64,000 nt of DNA, taken from contig CP091278.1 in assembly GCA_021650895.1 (NCBI GenBank), positions 3,563,659 through 3,627,658 of the forward strand. The letters are read 5' to 3'. Every line of letters begins with the position of its first letter. Position 1 is the stretch's first letter. The translations under genes were made by a program, and so were the position numbers. Below the pieces are notes generated by a model, which saw only the letters and a list, made by a program, of their open reading frames with translations, was not told the origin of the DNA and did no database searches. This DNA comes from Candidatus Jettenia sp. (lineage in GTDB: Bacteria > Planctomycetota > Brocadiia > Brocadiales > Brocadiaceae). Shown piece after piece: positions 16,111-25,258 of the stretch.

Positions 16111-16348
16111 ATGTAGGTGTAGAGGCAAGGCTAAAGCCCTTATGCATCAAGTTAAAATGTGGAAACAGTGAAGAAAACATAATCCCCCTTAATCCCCCTT
16201 TAGAAAAGGGGGAGATGCATAGTCCCCCCTTCGTCCCCCTTTAGAAAAGGGGGAAATGCATAATCTCCCTTTCCAAAGGGATACCTCCTCTTTTATGGAA
16301 CACCCTTCTTAGCTTGATGCATATGAGGCTAAAGCCTCACCCTACATC
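16111..16348. repeat. Composite palindromic repeat between the STAS-like gene and ribF
   Basis: The outer arms are inverted: ATGTAGG...GGCTAAAGCC...TATGCATCAAG at 16111-16151 and its degenerate complement at 16312-16348. Between them are tandem palindromes of the TCCCCCTTTAGAAAAGGGGGA type (16190-16255) and a weaker copy near 16264-16280, related to the hairpin inside the 13694 element. The right arm contributes the TAG stop codon of ribF (16342-16344). It may act as a bidirectional terminator; the outer arms belong to the dispersed family also seen near 53020 and 59820. Confidence 0.7.
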
Positions 16349-17298
16349 TCCGTTTTTTTAGGGAAGGCCTTCCGGAGAAGCGTCTCCTTGTCTCTTTCAA
16401 TCTGTGTCTTGAGTTCTTCTGCGGTTTCAAATGGCATTTCATCCCTTATTTTAAAGAGGAATTGTACCTCAAGATCCTGCCCGTAGAGGGAACCCTGGAA
16501 ATCAAGGATGTGGACTTCAATCTCCAGTGTTTCATCCTCATCAGGAGAGGGTTCTTTTGCAAATGTTGGTCGTAAGCCTATATTGGTCAATGCCGGATAA
16601 TCTTGTCCAGCGTGGTGAACTTTTGTTCCGTAAACGCCCCTCGGTGGCCTCACCTCATGATGTAAATTCAAATTGGCCGTAGGATAGCCCAATATCCTTC
16701 CTCTACCAGATTTCTTTACTACAGTGCCCAGAATAGAAACAGGTCTGCCAAGCATACCTTCCGCCTTCTCTAACGCTCCTTCTAAAATTGCCTGGCGGAT
16801 AGCCGTACTACTAATTATTTGACCTTTGTATATTACCGGTGGGCACTCATACACTTCAAAGTTATAGGTATCTGCCAAGGTACGGACCAATGTTATATCT
16901 CCCTCACGGTCTTTCCCAAAACGGCAATTGAATCCCAGAACAATGCATTTTACATCAAGCCAGCCGACTAATATCTCATGGATAAAATCCTCAGCAGTCA
17001 TTTGTGCAAGTTTTGGGGAGAAATTAAGTATTATAGTATAATCGACCCCCAGACGCTCAAATAATACCAATCGATGTTCTAAAGAAGTGATAAAGGAAGG
17101 AGGCCTGTTCTCCAGAAGACTTTTCGGATGACGATCAAAGGTGATTATTACCGATTCACCCTTTTTCTCCGAAGCGTAATGCCTTACGCTCTCAATAATT
17201 TTTTGATGCCCCCGGTGTACACCATCGAACATCCCAAGGGTTACCACAGGATTGTGAATTTTTCTCGTTAATTCCTTTATCCTATAGATCTTTTCCAA
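16342..17298 (-). CDS. ribF: Bifunctional riboflavin kinase / FAD synthetase
   Basis: This enzyme phosphorylates riboflavin to FMN and adenylates FMN to FAD. The N-terminal nucleotidyltransferase domain shows TLGMFDGVHRGHQKII with the HxGH-type HRGH, and STAIRQAI near residue 165. The C-terminal kinase domain shows GRGRILGYPTANL, GVYGTKV and ALTNIGLRPTF. At 318 residues it is standard length. It is preceded on the same strand by the PpiD-like gene (28 nt gap), probably one transcript. Its stop codon lies in the arm of a repeat element. Confidence 0.96.
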   Translation of the reverse strand: MEKIYRIKELTRKIHNPVVTLGMFDGVHRGHQKIIESVRHYASEKKGESVIITFDRHPKSLLENRPPSFITSLEHRLVLFERLGVDYTIILNFSPKLAQMTAEDFIHEILVGWLDVKCIVLGFNCRFGKDREGDITLVRTLADTYNFEVYECPPVIYKGQIISSTAIRQAILEGALEKAEGMLGRPVSILGTVVKKSGRGRILGYPTANLNLHHEVRPPRGVYGTKVHHAGQDYPALTNIGLRPTFAKEPSPDEDETLEIEVHILDFQGSLYGQDLEVQFLFKIRDEMPFETAEELKTQIERDKETLLRKAFPKKTEM

Positions 17299-17326
17299 GG
17301 TTTGTCTTACTCAACAGGCTTTCATT

Positions 17327-19111
17327 TTATTGAAATTTTGTATATATCTCCATGTGTCGGTTAATATCGGTCTGCCATTCGGAGATGAAAGCTTCTTGTT
17401 TCTCAAATAGGTATCGCTTGGCTATGTTCTCTTTATCTTTTTCAAAAGCGCTTTTATCAGCAGGTTTTTTATCAATTACCTCCAAGATATAGCAAGCTTT
17501 TTCTCCCAAAGGTTCTACTGCAACCCCTCGTTGACCAGGTTTCAATTCAAATGCTTTTTTTGCCACATTTGGTCTGTCCTCTTTGAGCGCTTCAATATAC
17601 TTTGAGTCTTTGTTAAAAAGCTTTATAGGACGAGTAATATAATCGATTTCAGAAACGGGAATATCGATTTGCCCGCATTCTGCCTTTATTGATTTTACCA
17701 TGTCATCAAAAGAAACCGTCTTGGCTGCTGTCCCCGCATGTTTCTCAGCAACTTCCTTAGCTCTGAGCAAGGCCTTTTCCAGCTTGAGGTCAGTTATTAC
17801 CCGATTTCGTATTTCTTCCAAAGGCGCTGGCGCCGGTAGCTTTTTATCAATAACCTGGAAGATAACCTTGCCTTCTACAAAATCAAAAGGGATAGAAGGT
17901 TCGTATTTCTCTCTGTCGAAAGCTGCCTGAATAATCTGATCTGATCCAGGGAATATTTCTAATAAATCATTCTCGGTAAGAAATTCATTCTCAGTTTTTT
18001 TCCCTTTCGGGATTTGATAGGTTACTTTATAGGTATTTGCTAAATCCTTAAAGCTTGAGCGTTCTTCTTTATCAATAGACTCGTATATTTCTTCGTCTAG
18101 CTTTGTCATAATTTCGGTAGTCTTTTCTATCGCCTTTTGCCTTACAAGGGTCTTTTGGATATCTCCCTTTACTTCATCAAAAGATTTGTAGGTTGTTACG
18201 GTTTCCTCTTTGTGTTCCTTACCTTCATCACTGTTTTTCTTCTTTTCTTTCTTTTGATTGTTTTTATTTTCTTCACTTACGGTCTCATCCGTCTTTGCAT
18301 CTTCAGGTTTTGTATCTACTTCTGTAATCTTAAATTGAACTTCCTTGTTGTCCTCATAATATTTTTTCATTTCATCCTCTGGAACGGATACCTGTTTTTC
18401 CATGTCGTCAAATTTTGCTATCAGACACTCCATCTTAACTCTTTCCGGAAGTTTGTAGCCTGGTTGATGGGATTCCTCGTTGTATTCATTATTTTTGTAT
18501 TTCTCATAATGGGAGCGAATTTCATCCTCCGTTACATTGACAGAATTTAGAAAGTCGTTGGCCCTCAAAGTAAGTGCTTTGAACTTTACCTGCTCATTTT
18601 CCATGGAGTATCTTTGCCAGGTTTCTTCCGTTGTCATTTTTGTCGATGCGCGCATTGCAGATTCCAGCTTTTCAACGAGTAATGCTTCCCTTAAGGTACG
18701 CTCTATATCATCCTGATTAAGCTTGAAGTTGCTACAGAGGAATTGTATAAGGCTATATTTATTCATATTCATTCCCGTTCCGAACATCTGAAAAGCAAGT
18801 CTCTGAATACCTTCTTCGATCTCTTGTGTTGTCACCATAATTCCCATTCGCTGGGCTTCTTCCACAAATATGAGTTGTTTCCATACTAGCGAAACAATAG
18901 ATTCGTTTGCCTGTGAAAAGAACAATCTTTGCCATCTGCGCAACATATCTGCAAACTCATTTTGGGTAATTTTCCTGCCAAGCACCTTTCCAACGGGTTT
19001 TTTAGGTATCATCTCCATTGCAGAGTAGCTGACACCCCATACAACCATTGAAAAGATCATGATGATATAAACTATTTTTTGATGTCTTCTGAACCAAGAA
19101 CTCGAAACCAT
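17327..19111 (-). CDS. SurA/PpiD-like periplasmic foldase anchored by one membrane helix
   Basis: 594 residues with an N-terminal anchor (IVYIIMIFSMVVWGVSYSAM) and then a SurA_N/PpiD-like helical chaperone region (GRKITQNEFADMLRRWQR, LVWKQLIFVEEAQRMGI). A lysine/glutamate-rich low-complexity insert lies near residues 275-305, and the later half has several PpiC-rotamase-like elements (AAFDREKYEPSIPFDFVEG, GVAVEPLGEKACYILEV). PpiD proteins help fold outer-membrane and secreted proteins leaving the Sec channel. The typical PpiC active-site block is not crisp, so chaperone activity is safer than isomerase activity. It is divergent from topA across ~180 nt and 28 nt ahead of ribF. Confidence 0.82.
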   Translation of the reverse strand: MVSSSWFRRHQKIVYIIMIFSMVVWGVSYSAMEMIPKKPVGKVLGRKITQNEFADMLRRWQRLFFSQANESIVSLVWKQLIFVEEAQRMGIMVTTQEIEEGIQRLAFQMFGTGMNMNKYSLIQFLCSNFKLNQDDIERTLREALLVEKLESAMRASTKMTTEETWQRYSMENEQVKFKALTLRANDFLNSVNVTEDEIRSHYEKYKNNEYNEESHQPGYKLPERVKMECLIAKFDDMEKQVSVPEDEMKKYYEDNKEVQFKITEVDTKPEDAKTDETVSEENKNNQKKEKKKNSDEGKEHKEETVTTYKSFDEVKGDIQKTLVRQKAIEKTTEIMTKLDEEIYESIDKEERSSFKDLANTYKVTYQIPKGKKTENEFLTENDLLEIFPGSDQIIQAAFDREKYEPSIPFDFVEGKVIFQVIDKKLPAPAPLEEIRNRVITDLKLEKALLRAKEVAEKHAGTAAKTVSFDDMVKSIKAECGQIDIPVSEIDYITRPIKLFNKDSKYIEALKEDRPNVAKKAFELKPGQRGVAVEPLGEKACYILEVIDKKPADKSAFEKDKENIAKRYLFEKQEAFISEWQTDINRHMEIYTKFQ

Positions 19112-19238
19112 ATCTCCTTATTTTCCTCTTAATTGAATAGTATCAATAGTGAAATTGAAAAGTTATAATAAAAATATTATTTTATCCATAATTTTTATAA
19201 TTATCAAATGGTTTTTTACAGTGATCAAAAAAATATCT

Positions 19239-19267
19239 TGACACTTCTTACAACCTCTGATTAAATT
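19239..19267 (+). promoter_or_regulatory. Promoter of topA
   Basis: TTGACA at 19239-19244 and TTAAAT at 19262-19267 (4 of 6 to consensus) with a 17-nt spacer, 27 nt upstream of the topA start codon. The region to the left is very AT-rich, which fits a supercoiling-sensitive promoter. Confidence 0.6.
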
Positions 19268-19294
19268 CTTCATTTTAAGGTTATAAATAAAAGT

Positions 19295-21595
19295 ATGGCA
19301 AAAACGAAAAAAAATATGGTAATTGTTGAATCCCCTGCAAAGGCGAAGACGATTGGTAAGTTTCTTGGCTCGTCCTTCTTTGTCCGCTCATCGATGGGGC
19401 ATGTGCGAGACCTGCCAGAAAAGAAACTATCAGTTGATGTGGAAAATAATTTTACACCTGAATATAAAGTAATTCCCAGCCGAAAAAAATTAGTTTCAGA
19501 ATTGCTTGGTGATTCAAAGAAAGCAGACGCTATTTATCTCGCATCCGATCTTGATCGTGAAGGGGAGGCTATCGCCTGGCATCTATCTCAAGTTCTTGAA
19601 TTACCCGAGAAAAAGGTGCACCGGGTTACCTTTAATGAAATAACAAAAGACGCTATCCTGGAAGCCTTTAAGCATCCTAACCCTATCAATATGGCTAAGG
19701 TGAATGCCCAGCAGGCGCGAAGGATACTTGACCGACTGGTAGGGTATCAGCTAAGTCCTTTACTCTGGAAGAAGATTACGAAGGGGCTTAGCGCCGGTCG
19801 TGTTCAATCCGTTGCTGTTCGGCTCATTGTGGAGCGTGAAAAAGAGATTAAGGAATTTACACCACAAGAGTACTGGAAGATTACTGCTGAATTAAAACGC
19901 ATCTCAGAGAATACAGATAAACCTGAAGATAGTAAGGCTTTTAAGGCTATTCTTCAAAAGTTTAAAAATGAAAATATTGAAATAAAAAATGAACAACAGG
20001 CGAAAGGCATTGTTGATGAACTTCAAAAGGCAGAATATCGTGTTGCGAGCGTAAAAAAGCAAACGAAACGTAATAACGCACCACCGCCCTTCACAACAAG
20101 TCTTTTACAGCAGCAAGCGTCTACGCGGTTGCAATTCAGTGCAAAAAAAACAATGCTCATCGCCCAGCAGCTTTACGAAGGTATTGACATAGGTACACAG
20201 GGTACTGTCGGGCTTATTACGTATATGAGGACGGATTCTTTCCATATCTCAGAACAGGCGCTTTCATCCTGCCGAACACACATTGCTGATACCTATGGTA
20301 AGGATTATCTCCCGGAAAAACCTAATATACATGCATCCAATAAACAAGGCACACAAGGCGCCCATGAGGCTATTCGGCCTACTGTGGTAGAATATACGCC
20401 TGAATCTATAAAGGATTTTTTAACAAAAGACCAATATAAACTGTATGAACTGATATGGAAAAGGTTTGTAGCCAGTCAGATGCAACCTGCTCTCTATGCT
20501 GTGACAGACGTTGAAATAACTTCAGGATTGTATACCTTTAAGGCAAGAGGGAGGGTATTACTTTTTGATGGTCATACCCTCATTTCAGGACATGAGATAG
20601 ATAAGGATGAACAAATCCTCCCGCCGTTGGAAAAGGATCAATGGCTTGAATTAATAACATTATCACCTACCCAGCATTTTACTCAACCACCTCCACGTTT
20701 TACCGAGGCTTCTCTTGTTAAAACTTTAGAAAAGATGGGAATAGGGAGACCAAGCACTTATGCTACCATTATCTCTACAATACAAGATCGGGGATACGTC
20801 AAACAAGAGAAACGTGCGTTCTATGCCACGGAATTAGGGATGTTGGTTACTGAAAAGCTCATTGAGCATTTTGCTAAAATAATGGATGTAAAATTTACTT
20901 CCCATATGGAAGGTGAACTTGATAAAATTGAAGATGAAAAAATTGATTGGCTTACGGTGCTGAAAGAATTTTATGATCCTTTCAAAATGGATTTGGAAAA
21001 AGCAATGGGGGAGATGAAGAGCGTAAAGGGTACTCCTGAAGAAAGTAATCAAGTCTGCACTTTGTGTAGGCAACCTATGGTTATACGGTGGGGGAGGCAT
21101 GGAAAGTTTTTGGGATGCTCAGCGTTTCCTAAATGTAAAAGCACCCTTCCTCTCGATGAGAAAGGTGAGCCAGCACAACCTGAAATGACCGAACAAAAAT
21201 GTGAAAAATGCGGCAATGCTATGGTCGTGAAGACTGGCCGGCATGGAAAATTCTTGGCCTGTTCCGGATATCCGGAGTGCAAAAATACAAAATCTCTTAA
21301 TGGTGAGGCGACAAAGGTCGAACCAACCGATGAAAAATGTGAGAAATGTGGAAGTTCTATGGTTATTCGCTTTAGTAAGAAAGGCCGGTTCATGGGTTGT
21401 TCTGCCTATCCAAAATGCAGAAATATCAAGCCCCTTCCTACAGGAGTAAAGTGCCCTCAGGAAGATTGCGGTGGTGACTTAATACAACGGAGATCAAAAC
21501 AAGGCGGGATATTCTTTGGATGTAGTAAATATCCGGAGTGCGACTATATTACAAAAGAGCTGCCGACGATTCCCCATGTATCCGAGGAGAAATAA
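19295..21595 (+). CDS. topA: DNA topoisomerase I with four C-terminal zinc ribbons
   Basis: This type IA enzyme relaxes negative supercoils through a 5'-phosphotyrosine bond. The TOPRIM domain has VIVESPAKAKTIGKFLG and LASDLDREGEAIAWHL; GLSAGRVQSVAVRLI follows; the catalytic tyrosine is Y310 in GLITYMRTDS. The C-terminus has four consecutive zinc-ribbon repeats of the C-x2-C...GRHGKFLGCSAFPKC type, from residue ~588 onward. 766 residues is normal. The ATG at 19295 follows directly from the promoter at 19239. It stands alone between divergent and convergent minus-strand genes. Confidence 0.98.
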   Translation: MAKTKKNMVIVESPAKAKTIGKFLGSSFFVRSSMGHVRDLPEKKLSVDVENNFTPEYKVIPSRKKLVSELLGDSKKADAIYLASDLDREGEAIAWHLSQVLELPEKKVHRVTFNEITKDAILEAFKHPNPINMAKVNAQQARRILDRLVGYQLSPLLWKKITKGLSAGRVQSVAVRLIVEREKEIKEFTPQEYWKITAELKRISENTDKPEDSKAFKAILQKFKNENIEIKNEQQAKGIVDELQKAEYRVASVKKQTKRNNAPPPFTTSLLQQQASTRLQFSAKKTMLIAQQLYEGIDIGTQGTVGLITYMRTDSFHISEQALSSCRTHIADTYGKDYLPEKPNIHASNKQGTQGAHEAIRPTVVEYTPESIKDFLTKDQYKLYELIWKRFVASQMQPALYAVTDVEITSGLYTFKARGRVLLFDGHTLISGHEIDKDEQILPPLEKDQWLELITLSPTQHFTQPPPRFTEASLVKTLEKMGIGRPSTYATIISTIQDRGYVKQEKRAFYATELGMLVTEKLIEHFAKIMDVKFTSHMEGELDKIEDEKIDWLTVLKEFYDPFKMDLEKAMGEMKSVKGTPEESNQVCTLCRQPMVIRWGRHGKFLGCSAFPKCKSTLPLDEKGEPAQPEMTEQKCEKCGNAMVVKTGRHGKFLACSGYPECKNTKSLNGEATKVEPTDEKCEKCGSSMVIRFSKKGRFMGCSAYPKCRNIKPLPTGVKCPQEDCGGDLIQRRSKQGGIFFGCSKYPECDYITKELPTIPHVSEEK

Positions 21596-21708
21596 GGAAT
21601 AAAGAATGAATAATATCGGTGATTGATTTTGGTGTTCAGGTTTCAGTAATTATTCAAAACAAATAAAACCTTCCAATGATATTTCTGTAAGATATTTCTT
21701 TGGTCTTA

Positions 21709-23217
21709 TTATTTTAGTGTTACAAATCCTTTGTTTTTTACAAATATACTTACTGCCCCGGTCTTATCTAAGAATTCATCCATAAGCGCCATAAATTCTA
21801 TAACGGAGTCTACCTCTCTCGTTCCTACTTTTGTAATCAAATCACCGGGTTTTATACCCGCATGTTCAGCCGGGCTATCTGATTCGACATCAACGACCAA
21901 GACACCTTTTTCCCCCTCAAAACCTAATGATTTTGCGATTTCAGGAAGGAGCTCATTTACTACCAACCCTAAAGAAAATTTTGTTGGCTCATCCAGTTTT
22001 TGAATAGCAGTATAGCTTTTGCCCGCAAGATCTTCCGGTTGTGGTTCCACCACAACTTCTAATGCATTTTCTGAACCATCCCGTATGATCTTTACGATAA
22101 TCGCTTTATTTACCTTTGCATGTCGAATAGCATGCTGAAGATCTGTTGTATTTTCAATTTTTTTCCCATCTAATTCTGAGATAATATCGCCGGGAAGAAT
22201 GCCAGCCTTTGATGCAGGAGTATCACTCCAAACTTCTAAAACAAATGCTCCCTTTTCTATTGGTAACTGTAAACGATGAATAATTTCCTTTTTGTTTTTT
22301 AGACCAAGTACCCCTGCCAAATCGTCATTAATATCGTGAGTTCCTACACCCAAATACCCTCGTACGACAGTTCCTGTGGTTATGATATTTTCAGCCGTTT
22401 CTTTTGCAATACTAGCAGAAATGGCAAATCCTACACCCTGAAAACCTCCGGACCGAGTGGCAATAGCGGTATTCACTCCAATTATTTCTCCCCTAAGGTT
22501 AACAAGCGGTCCTCCACTGTTTCCAGGGTTAATAGCTGCATCCGTTTGAAAAAAGTCTTCATAAATAAAAGGAAGTACGAATGGGATAACGTGAGTTCTT
22601 CCTTTGGCGCTGATAATACCCATAGAAACTGTTTGGTGATACCCAAAAGGACTACCAATTGCAATAACCCAGTCGCCCACTTGTACATCTTCTGAATTGC
22701 CGAATTTAACCGGTAAGCAATCTTCTGCTTCTATTTTGATAATAGCAAGATCTGTATTAGGATCGATACCAATGATCTTGACGCTTTTGTATTGTTCTCC
22801 ATTATAGGTAATCACCGTGATTTCATCTTCAGAAAAACCATCGATAACATGGTTGTTCGTTAAAATATAACCATGCTCTTCTACAATAATACCAGAACCT
22901 AGCCCTTTTTTTGGTATATCTTCCATGTGGGGATCGCGTTTGGATGGAAAATGTTGCGATGGGGGGGTGGGTTCTGTTTCGGAAGTACCACTAGGAGCCC
23001 GCTTTTTTTCCGTACTTAAACTGACAACTGATGGACTGACAAGTTGTGAGACTTTCCGGAATGTTTGGATGAGTGGCTGGGTTATCTTTTCAAGCTCTAA
23101 TAGTTCTTGCCTTAATTTATCAACCTCATTATTTTGGTTTGCAAAAGTAAGGGGGTTATTGAAAAAATAGAGGAGGGTTACTACCACAAATAAATAAAAC
23201 ATTCTTATACATTTCAT
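21709..23217 (-). CDS. degP: HtrA/Deg periplasmic serine protease with two PDZ domains
   Basis: A signal peptide (FYLFVVVTLLYFFNNPLTFA) is followed by a trypsin-like domain with the triad H123 (ILTNNHVI), D156 (NTDLAI) and S234 (NPGNSGGPL). Two PDZ domains follow, near residues 285-375 (ASKAGILPGDIISELDGK) and 415-500 (SPAEHAGIKPGDLITKVG). This is the layout of DegP/DegQ-class proteases, which degrade or refold damaged envelope proteins. Its start overlaps the stop of the small membrane protein upstream by 4 nt, so the two are translationally coupled. It is convergent with topA. DegP versus DegQ cannot be distinguished here. Confidence 0.94.
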   Translation of the reverse strand: MKCIRMFYLFVVVTLLYFFNNPLTFANQNNEVDKLRQELLELEKITQPLIQTFRKVSQLVSPSVVSLSTEKKRAPSGTSETEPTPPSQHFPSKRDPHMEDIPKKGLGSGIIVEEHGYILTNNHVIDGFSEDEITVITYNGEQYKSVKIIGIDPNTDLAIIKIEAEDCLPVKFGNSEDVQVGDWVIAIGSPFGYHQTVSMGIISAKGRTHVIPFVLPFIYEDFFQTDAAINPGNSGGPLVNLRGEIIGVNTAIATRSGGFQGVGFAISASIAKETAENIITTGTVVRGYLGVGTHDINDDLAGVLGLKNKKEIIHRLQLPIEKGAFVLEVWSDTPASKAGILPGDIISELDGKKIENTTDLQHAIRHAKVNKAIIVKIIRDGSENALEVVVEPQPEDLAGKSYTAIQKLDEPTKFSLGLVVNELLPEIAKSLGFEGEKGVLVVDVESDSPAEHAGIKPGDLITKVGTREVDSVIEFMALMDEFLDKTGAVSIFVKNKGFVTLK

Positions 23218-23432
23218 TTTTTTTCTGTAGGAACTTTCAATTTATAAACTAAATATCCGCTACCTGCAAATATGCATACATTTACGAAAAAAGTTAACAC
23301 AACAATCCTTTTAGCTACTATAGGATTGTTTGTTCTGTATACTCTTGAAACAGCGTTAAAGGTAAAATATATAATTGAAATATATGCTAAACATAGTAAC
23401 GCAATCAAGATGAATTTTTTGAACGGTTTCAT
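23214..23432 (-). CDS. Small two-helix membrane protein coupled to htrA
   Basis: 72 residues with two hydrophobic helices (FILIALLCLAYISIIYFTF and VVLTFFVNVCIFAGSGYLVY) and charged ends. The ATGA overlap with the htrA start (23214-23217) implies translational coupling. I know no family for it; by position it may help regulate or anchor the protease, which is inference. Confidence 0.65.
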   Translation of the reverse strand: MKPFKKFILIALLCLAYISIIYFTFNAVSRVYRTNNPIVAKRIVVLTFFVNVCIFAGSGYLVYKLKVPTEKK

Positions 23433-23494
23433 GTAACTGAATTAAATTTACTGCTAAATTATGTTTAATAGACAATAATTAAGAATCTATATTT

Positions 23495-23953
23495 TTAGGG
23501 ATTTGCTGGAAGTTCGGTTTTCTTTTTTACCTCTTCTTTTATATCCAACTTTATCATTTCCAGTCGATTGGCCAATTCAATTTCAGCTTTCTGAATATCA
23601 TGTATCTGCTTATTAAAATTTTCCTCAATAGTCTGATAATTAGCCTTTAAATTGCAAATATTATCATGCATAATTTTGACCAATAGTTCTATCTCTTTCA
23701 CATTTTGCTGAATATCCTTGCCATGTACCTTTATGTTATCCACTTCGCTATGCAGCCTATTCCCATCGTTTACCAATAATGAAATAGATTTGGATACATC
23801 ATCAATCCTTTTTTCCAACATCTGATTTGTTTTAGAAAGATCGGCTATCTTACGATCGGTATCCTTTTGCCATCCTTTTGAAGCAATACCGCATCCATAT
23901 GAAAACAACGTTAAAAATGAGATACCAGCACATATTATCACCTGTTTTTTCAT
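23495..23953 (-). CDS. Exported coiled-coil protein, possible lipoprotein
   Basis: 152 residues with an N-terminal hydrophobic export segment (VIICAGISFLTLFSYGCG). The cysteine could be a lipidation site, but S-Y-G-C is a poor lipobox because tyrosine is at -2. The rest is one long coiled coil with heptads (LSKTNQMLEKRIDDVSKS and later), like the Lpp or YbgF type of periplasmic spacer. It is upstream of the small membrane protein and htrA on the same strand, perhaps in the same transcript. Confidence 0.7.
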   Translation of the reverse strand: MKKQVIICAGISFLTLFSYGCGIASKGWQKDTDRKIADLSKTNQMLEKRIDDVSKSISLLVNDGNRLHSEVDNIKVHGKDIQQNVKEIELLVKIMHDNICNLKANYQTIEENFNKQIHDIQKAEIELANRLEMIKLDIKEEVKKKTELPANP

Positions 23954-24062
23954 TGTTCGTGATAATTATAATTCAATTGTGTACAAACACAAAGATAAAT
24001 TTTTTAGAAAAGGGGAACTTTTTTTGGAGTATGGATGTTTTTATTAGTAATTGTTCTCCTTA

Positions 24063-24111
24063 GGCAAGCTGACTTTTCGCTTTCCTCCTTTTCTTCGAAA
24101 GTCAGCTTGCC
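24063..24111. terminator. Hairpin with 14-bp perfect stem upstream of ssrA
   Basis: GGCAAGCTGACTTT at 24063-24076 pairs perfectly with 24098-24111 across a 21-nt pyrimidine-rich loop, and is followed by ACTTTTAAT. It lies between the start of the minus-strand coiled-coil gene and the ssrA promoter. Possible terminator or dispersed palindrome; the large loop makes the terminator reading uncertain. Confidence 0.45.
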
Positions 24112-24227
24112 ACTTTTAATAGACTTTTTACTAATTTTCTCATATCAAAAATACTTCGTCTTCAATATACTGTACGGGCATATCATAAATATATAATCAG
24201 GAATGTACTCAATAATCTCTTGTTTAA

Positions 24228-24255
24228 TTGCTTTTTATGTTCTTTGTGTTATAAT
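24228..24255 (+). promoter_or_regulatory. Probable ssrA promoter
   Basis: A perfect TATAAT at 24250-24255 and a weak -35 TTGCTT at 24228-24233 with a 16-nt spacer. Transcription would start near 24262, giving a ~40-nt leader that is removed to make the mature tmRNA 5' end at 24304. Confidence 0.55.
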
Positions 24256-24303
24256 AATACGTGATTTTATACAGTTCTTTTCTTTCAATAAGTTTATGAA
24301 TAG

Positions 24304-24657
24304 GGGGGCGAAAGGATTCGACCGGATACGTTGAGGTATAGGCGGCGTATTGAGGTTGTCAGGCGGCCTCATTAAAAACCTGGCAAAATGATTTAAATGC
24401 CGAATATCCAATGGCAATGGCTGCTTAAGTGTAGCCACGTTTAATTAACCTTACCTGCGAGATTAATTAAACGACAACGAGCAGGATAGTTTAGTTCCTG
24501 TGCTCGGTGGGAACTAAGCGAACCTTTAAACGGAGCTAGTCATGAGAAATCCTGTCTATTGGAGTTTTTGATGGCGAAATTAAAAAATAGACTATGTACG
24601 TAGAAACCTATGCTGAAATATCCAGGGACGCGGGTTCAATTCCCGCCGCCTCCACCA
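24304..24657 (+). ncRNA. ssrA: Transfer-messenger RNA (tmRNA, SsrA)
   Basis: tmRNA rescues stalled ribosomes and tags their products for proteolysis. The 5' end GGGGGCGAAAGGATTCGACC and the 3' end, with a TTCAATTCCC T-loop and CGCCTCCACCA, pair as a 7-bp tRNA-like acceptor stem (GGGGGCG with CGCCTCC, one G-U) and end in an encoded CCA. The tag reading frame ends NDLNAEYPMAMAA and then TAA at about 24424-24426; the exact resume codon upstream is uncertain (codons before are TGG CAA). Length of 354 nt is normal. The accessory region at 24658-30900 starts right after its 3' end, a common integration site. Confidence 0.95.
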
Positions 24658-24686
24658 ATTAAGTTATTGAAAATCAAATTAATGCA

Positions 24687-24715
24687 CACAGTATACCGAT
24701 AGACTTTATACTGTG
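24687..24715 (+). terminator. Hairpin after ssrA
   Basis: CACAGTATA (24687-24695) pairs with TATACTGTG (24707-24715) across an 11-nt loop, 30 nt beyond the tmRNA 3' end. It lacks a T run, so it is a weak or factor-assisted terminator at best. Confidence 0.4.
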
Positions 24716-24850
24716 GTATTGACAAATTTGGCCAGAATTGCAGGCTTTAGACATTACTAAATGACTACTGGCCATAATTTAGCAGCTTACTTTTCAAACT
24801 TTAACAGCCTCTTTTCCTAATATATTACCAAATCTTCTCTACTAATTTGT

Positions 24851-24866
24851 CAAGATGAAAGATTTG
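24851..24866. repeat. Left end of a perfect 16-bp inverted repeat
   Basis: CAAGATGAAAGATTTG here is repeated as an exact reverse complement at 28904-28919. The two copies face each other across ~4.07 kb that holds only accessory genes and relics. This fits terminal repeats of a mobile element or two copies of a dispersed repeat. Confidence 0.6.
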
Positions 24867-24870
24867 GCTC

Positions 24871-25221
24871 CTATTTCACTCTTTTTGGATTGATTTTGAC
24901 CATTAAACCGATAAAACCATCAAGGGTTAAAGCCATAACTTCATAGTTTTTGCCGTCAGTCATGGTCATTACAACGGTAACTGACCACTCTTTTAGAAAC
25001 ATATCTTCGTTAATTAACCTCCAAAGATTCTTTTTATCATGGTCTGTATAGCCAGCAATGTCAGATAACGATACCACCGGTACCTTTTCACCACTTATCG
25101 TTACAATAGCAATCCTTAGAGGCTTCCCGTTAAACTCTTCAAATCTCACATCTGCCGGCTTAAGCGCCTTCTGCCTGTCAAACCCTTCCTTTACGTCTTC
25201 AAACTTCACTAAACTTTCCAT
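24871..25221 (-). CDS. Phage antirepressor N-terminal (P22_AR_N-like) domain protein
   Basis: 116 residues. FNGKPLRIAIVTISGEKVPV at the start, a helical VSLSDIAGYTDHDKKNLWRLI middle and the ending LTLDGFIGLMVKINPKRVK fit the N-terminal domain of P22-type antirepressors, which normally ends near ...NRVK before a second domain. Here the protein stops right there, so it is the N-terminal domain alone. GGAGG 8 nt before the ATG at 25221 fixes the start. It is divergent from the ribbon-helix-helix gene across a shared, operator-like region. It probably regulates a prophage or island, now decayed. Confidence 0.72.
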   Translation of the reverse strand: MESLVKFEDVKEGFDRQKALKPADVRFEEFNGKPLRIAIVTISGEKVPVVSLSDIAGYTDHDKKNLWRLINEDMFLKEWSVTVVMTMTDGKNYEVMALTLDGFIGLMVKINPKRVK

Positions 25222-25258
25222 AACTTTTACCTCCATAATAAAATAGATAAAGATTAAA

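Noticed and set aside
16180-16285. Repeats resembling a short CRISPR-like array
   Set aside because: The units are G/C-run palindromes with almost no spacer between them and no cas genes are in the window.
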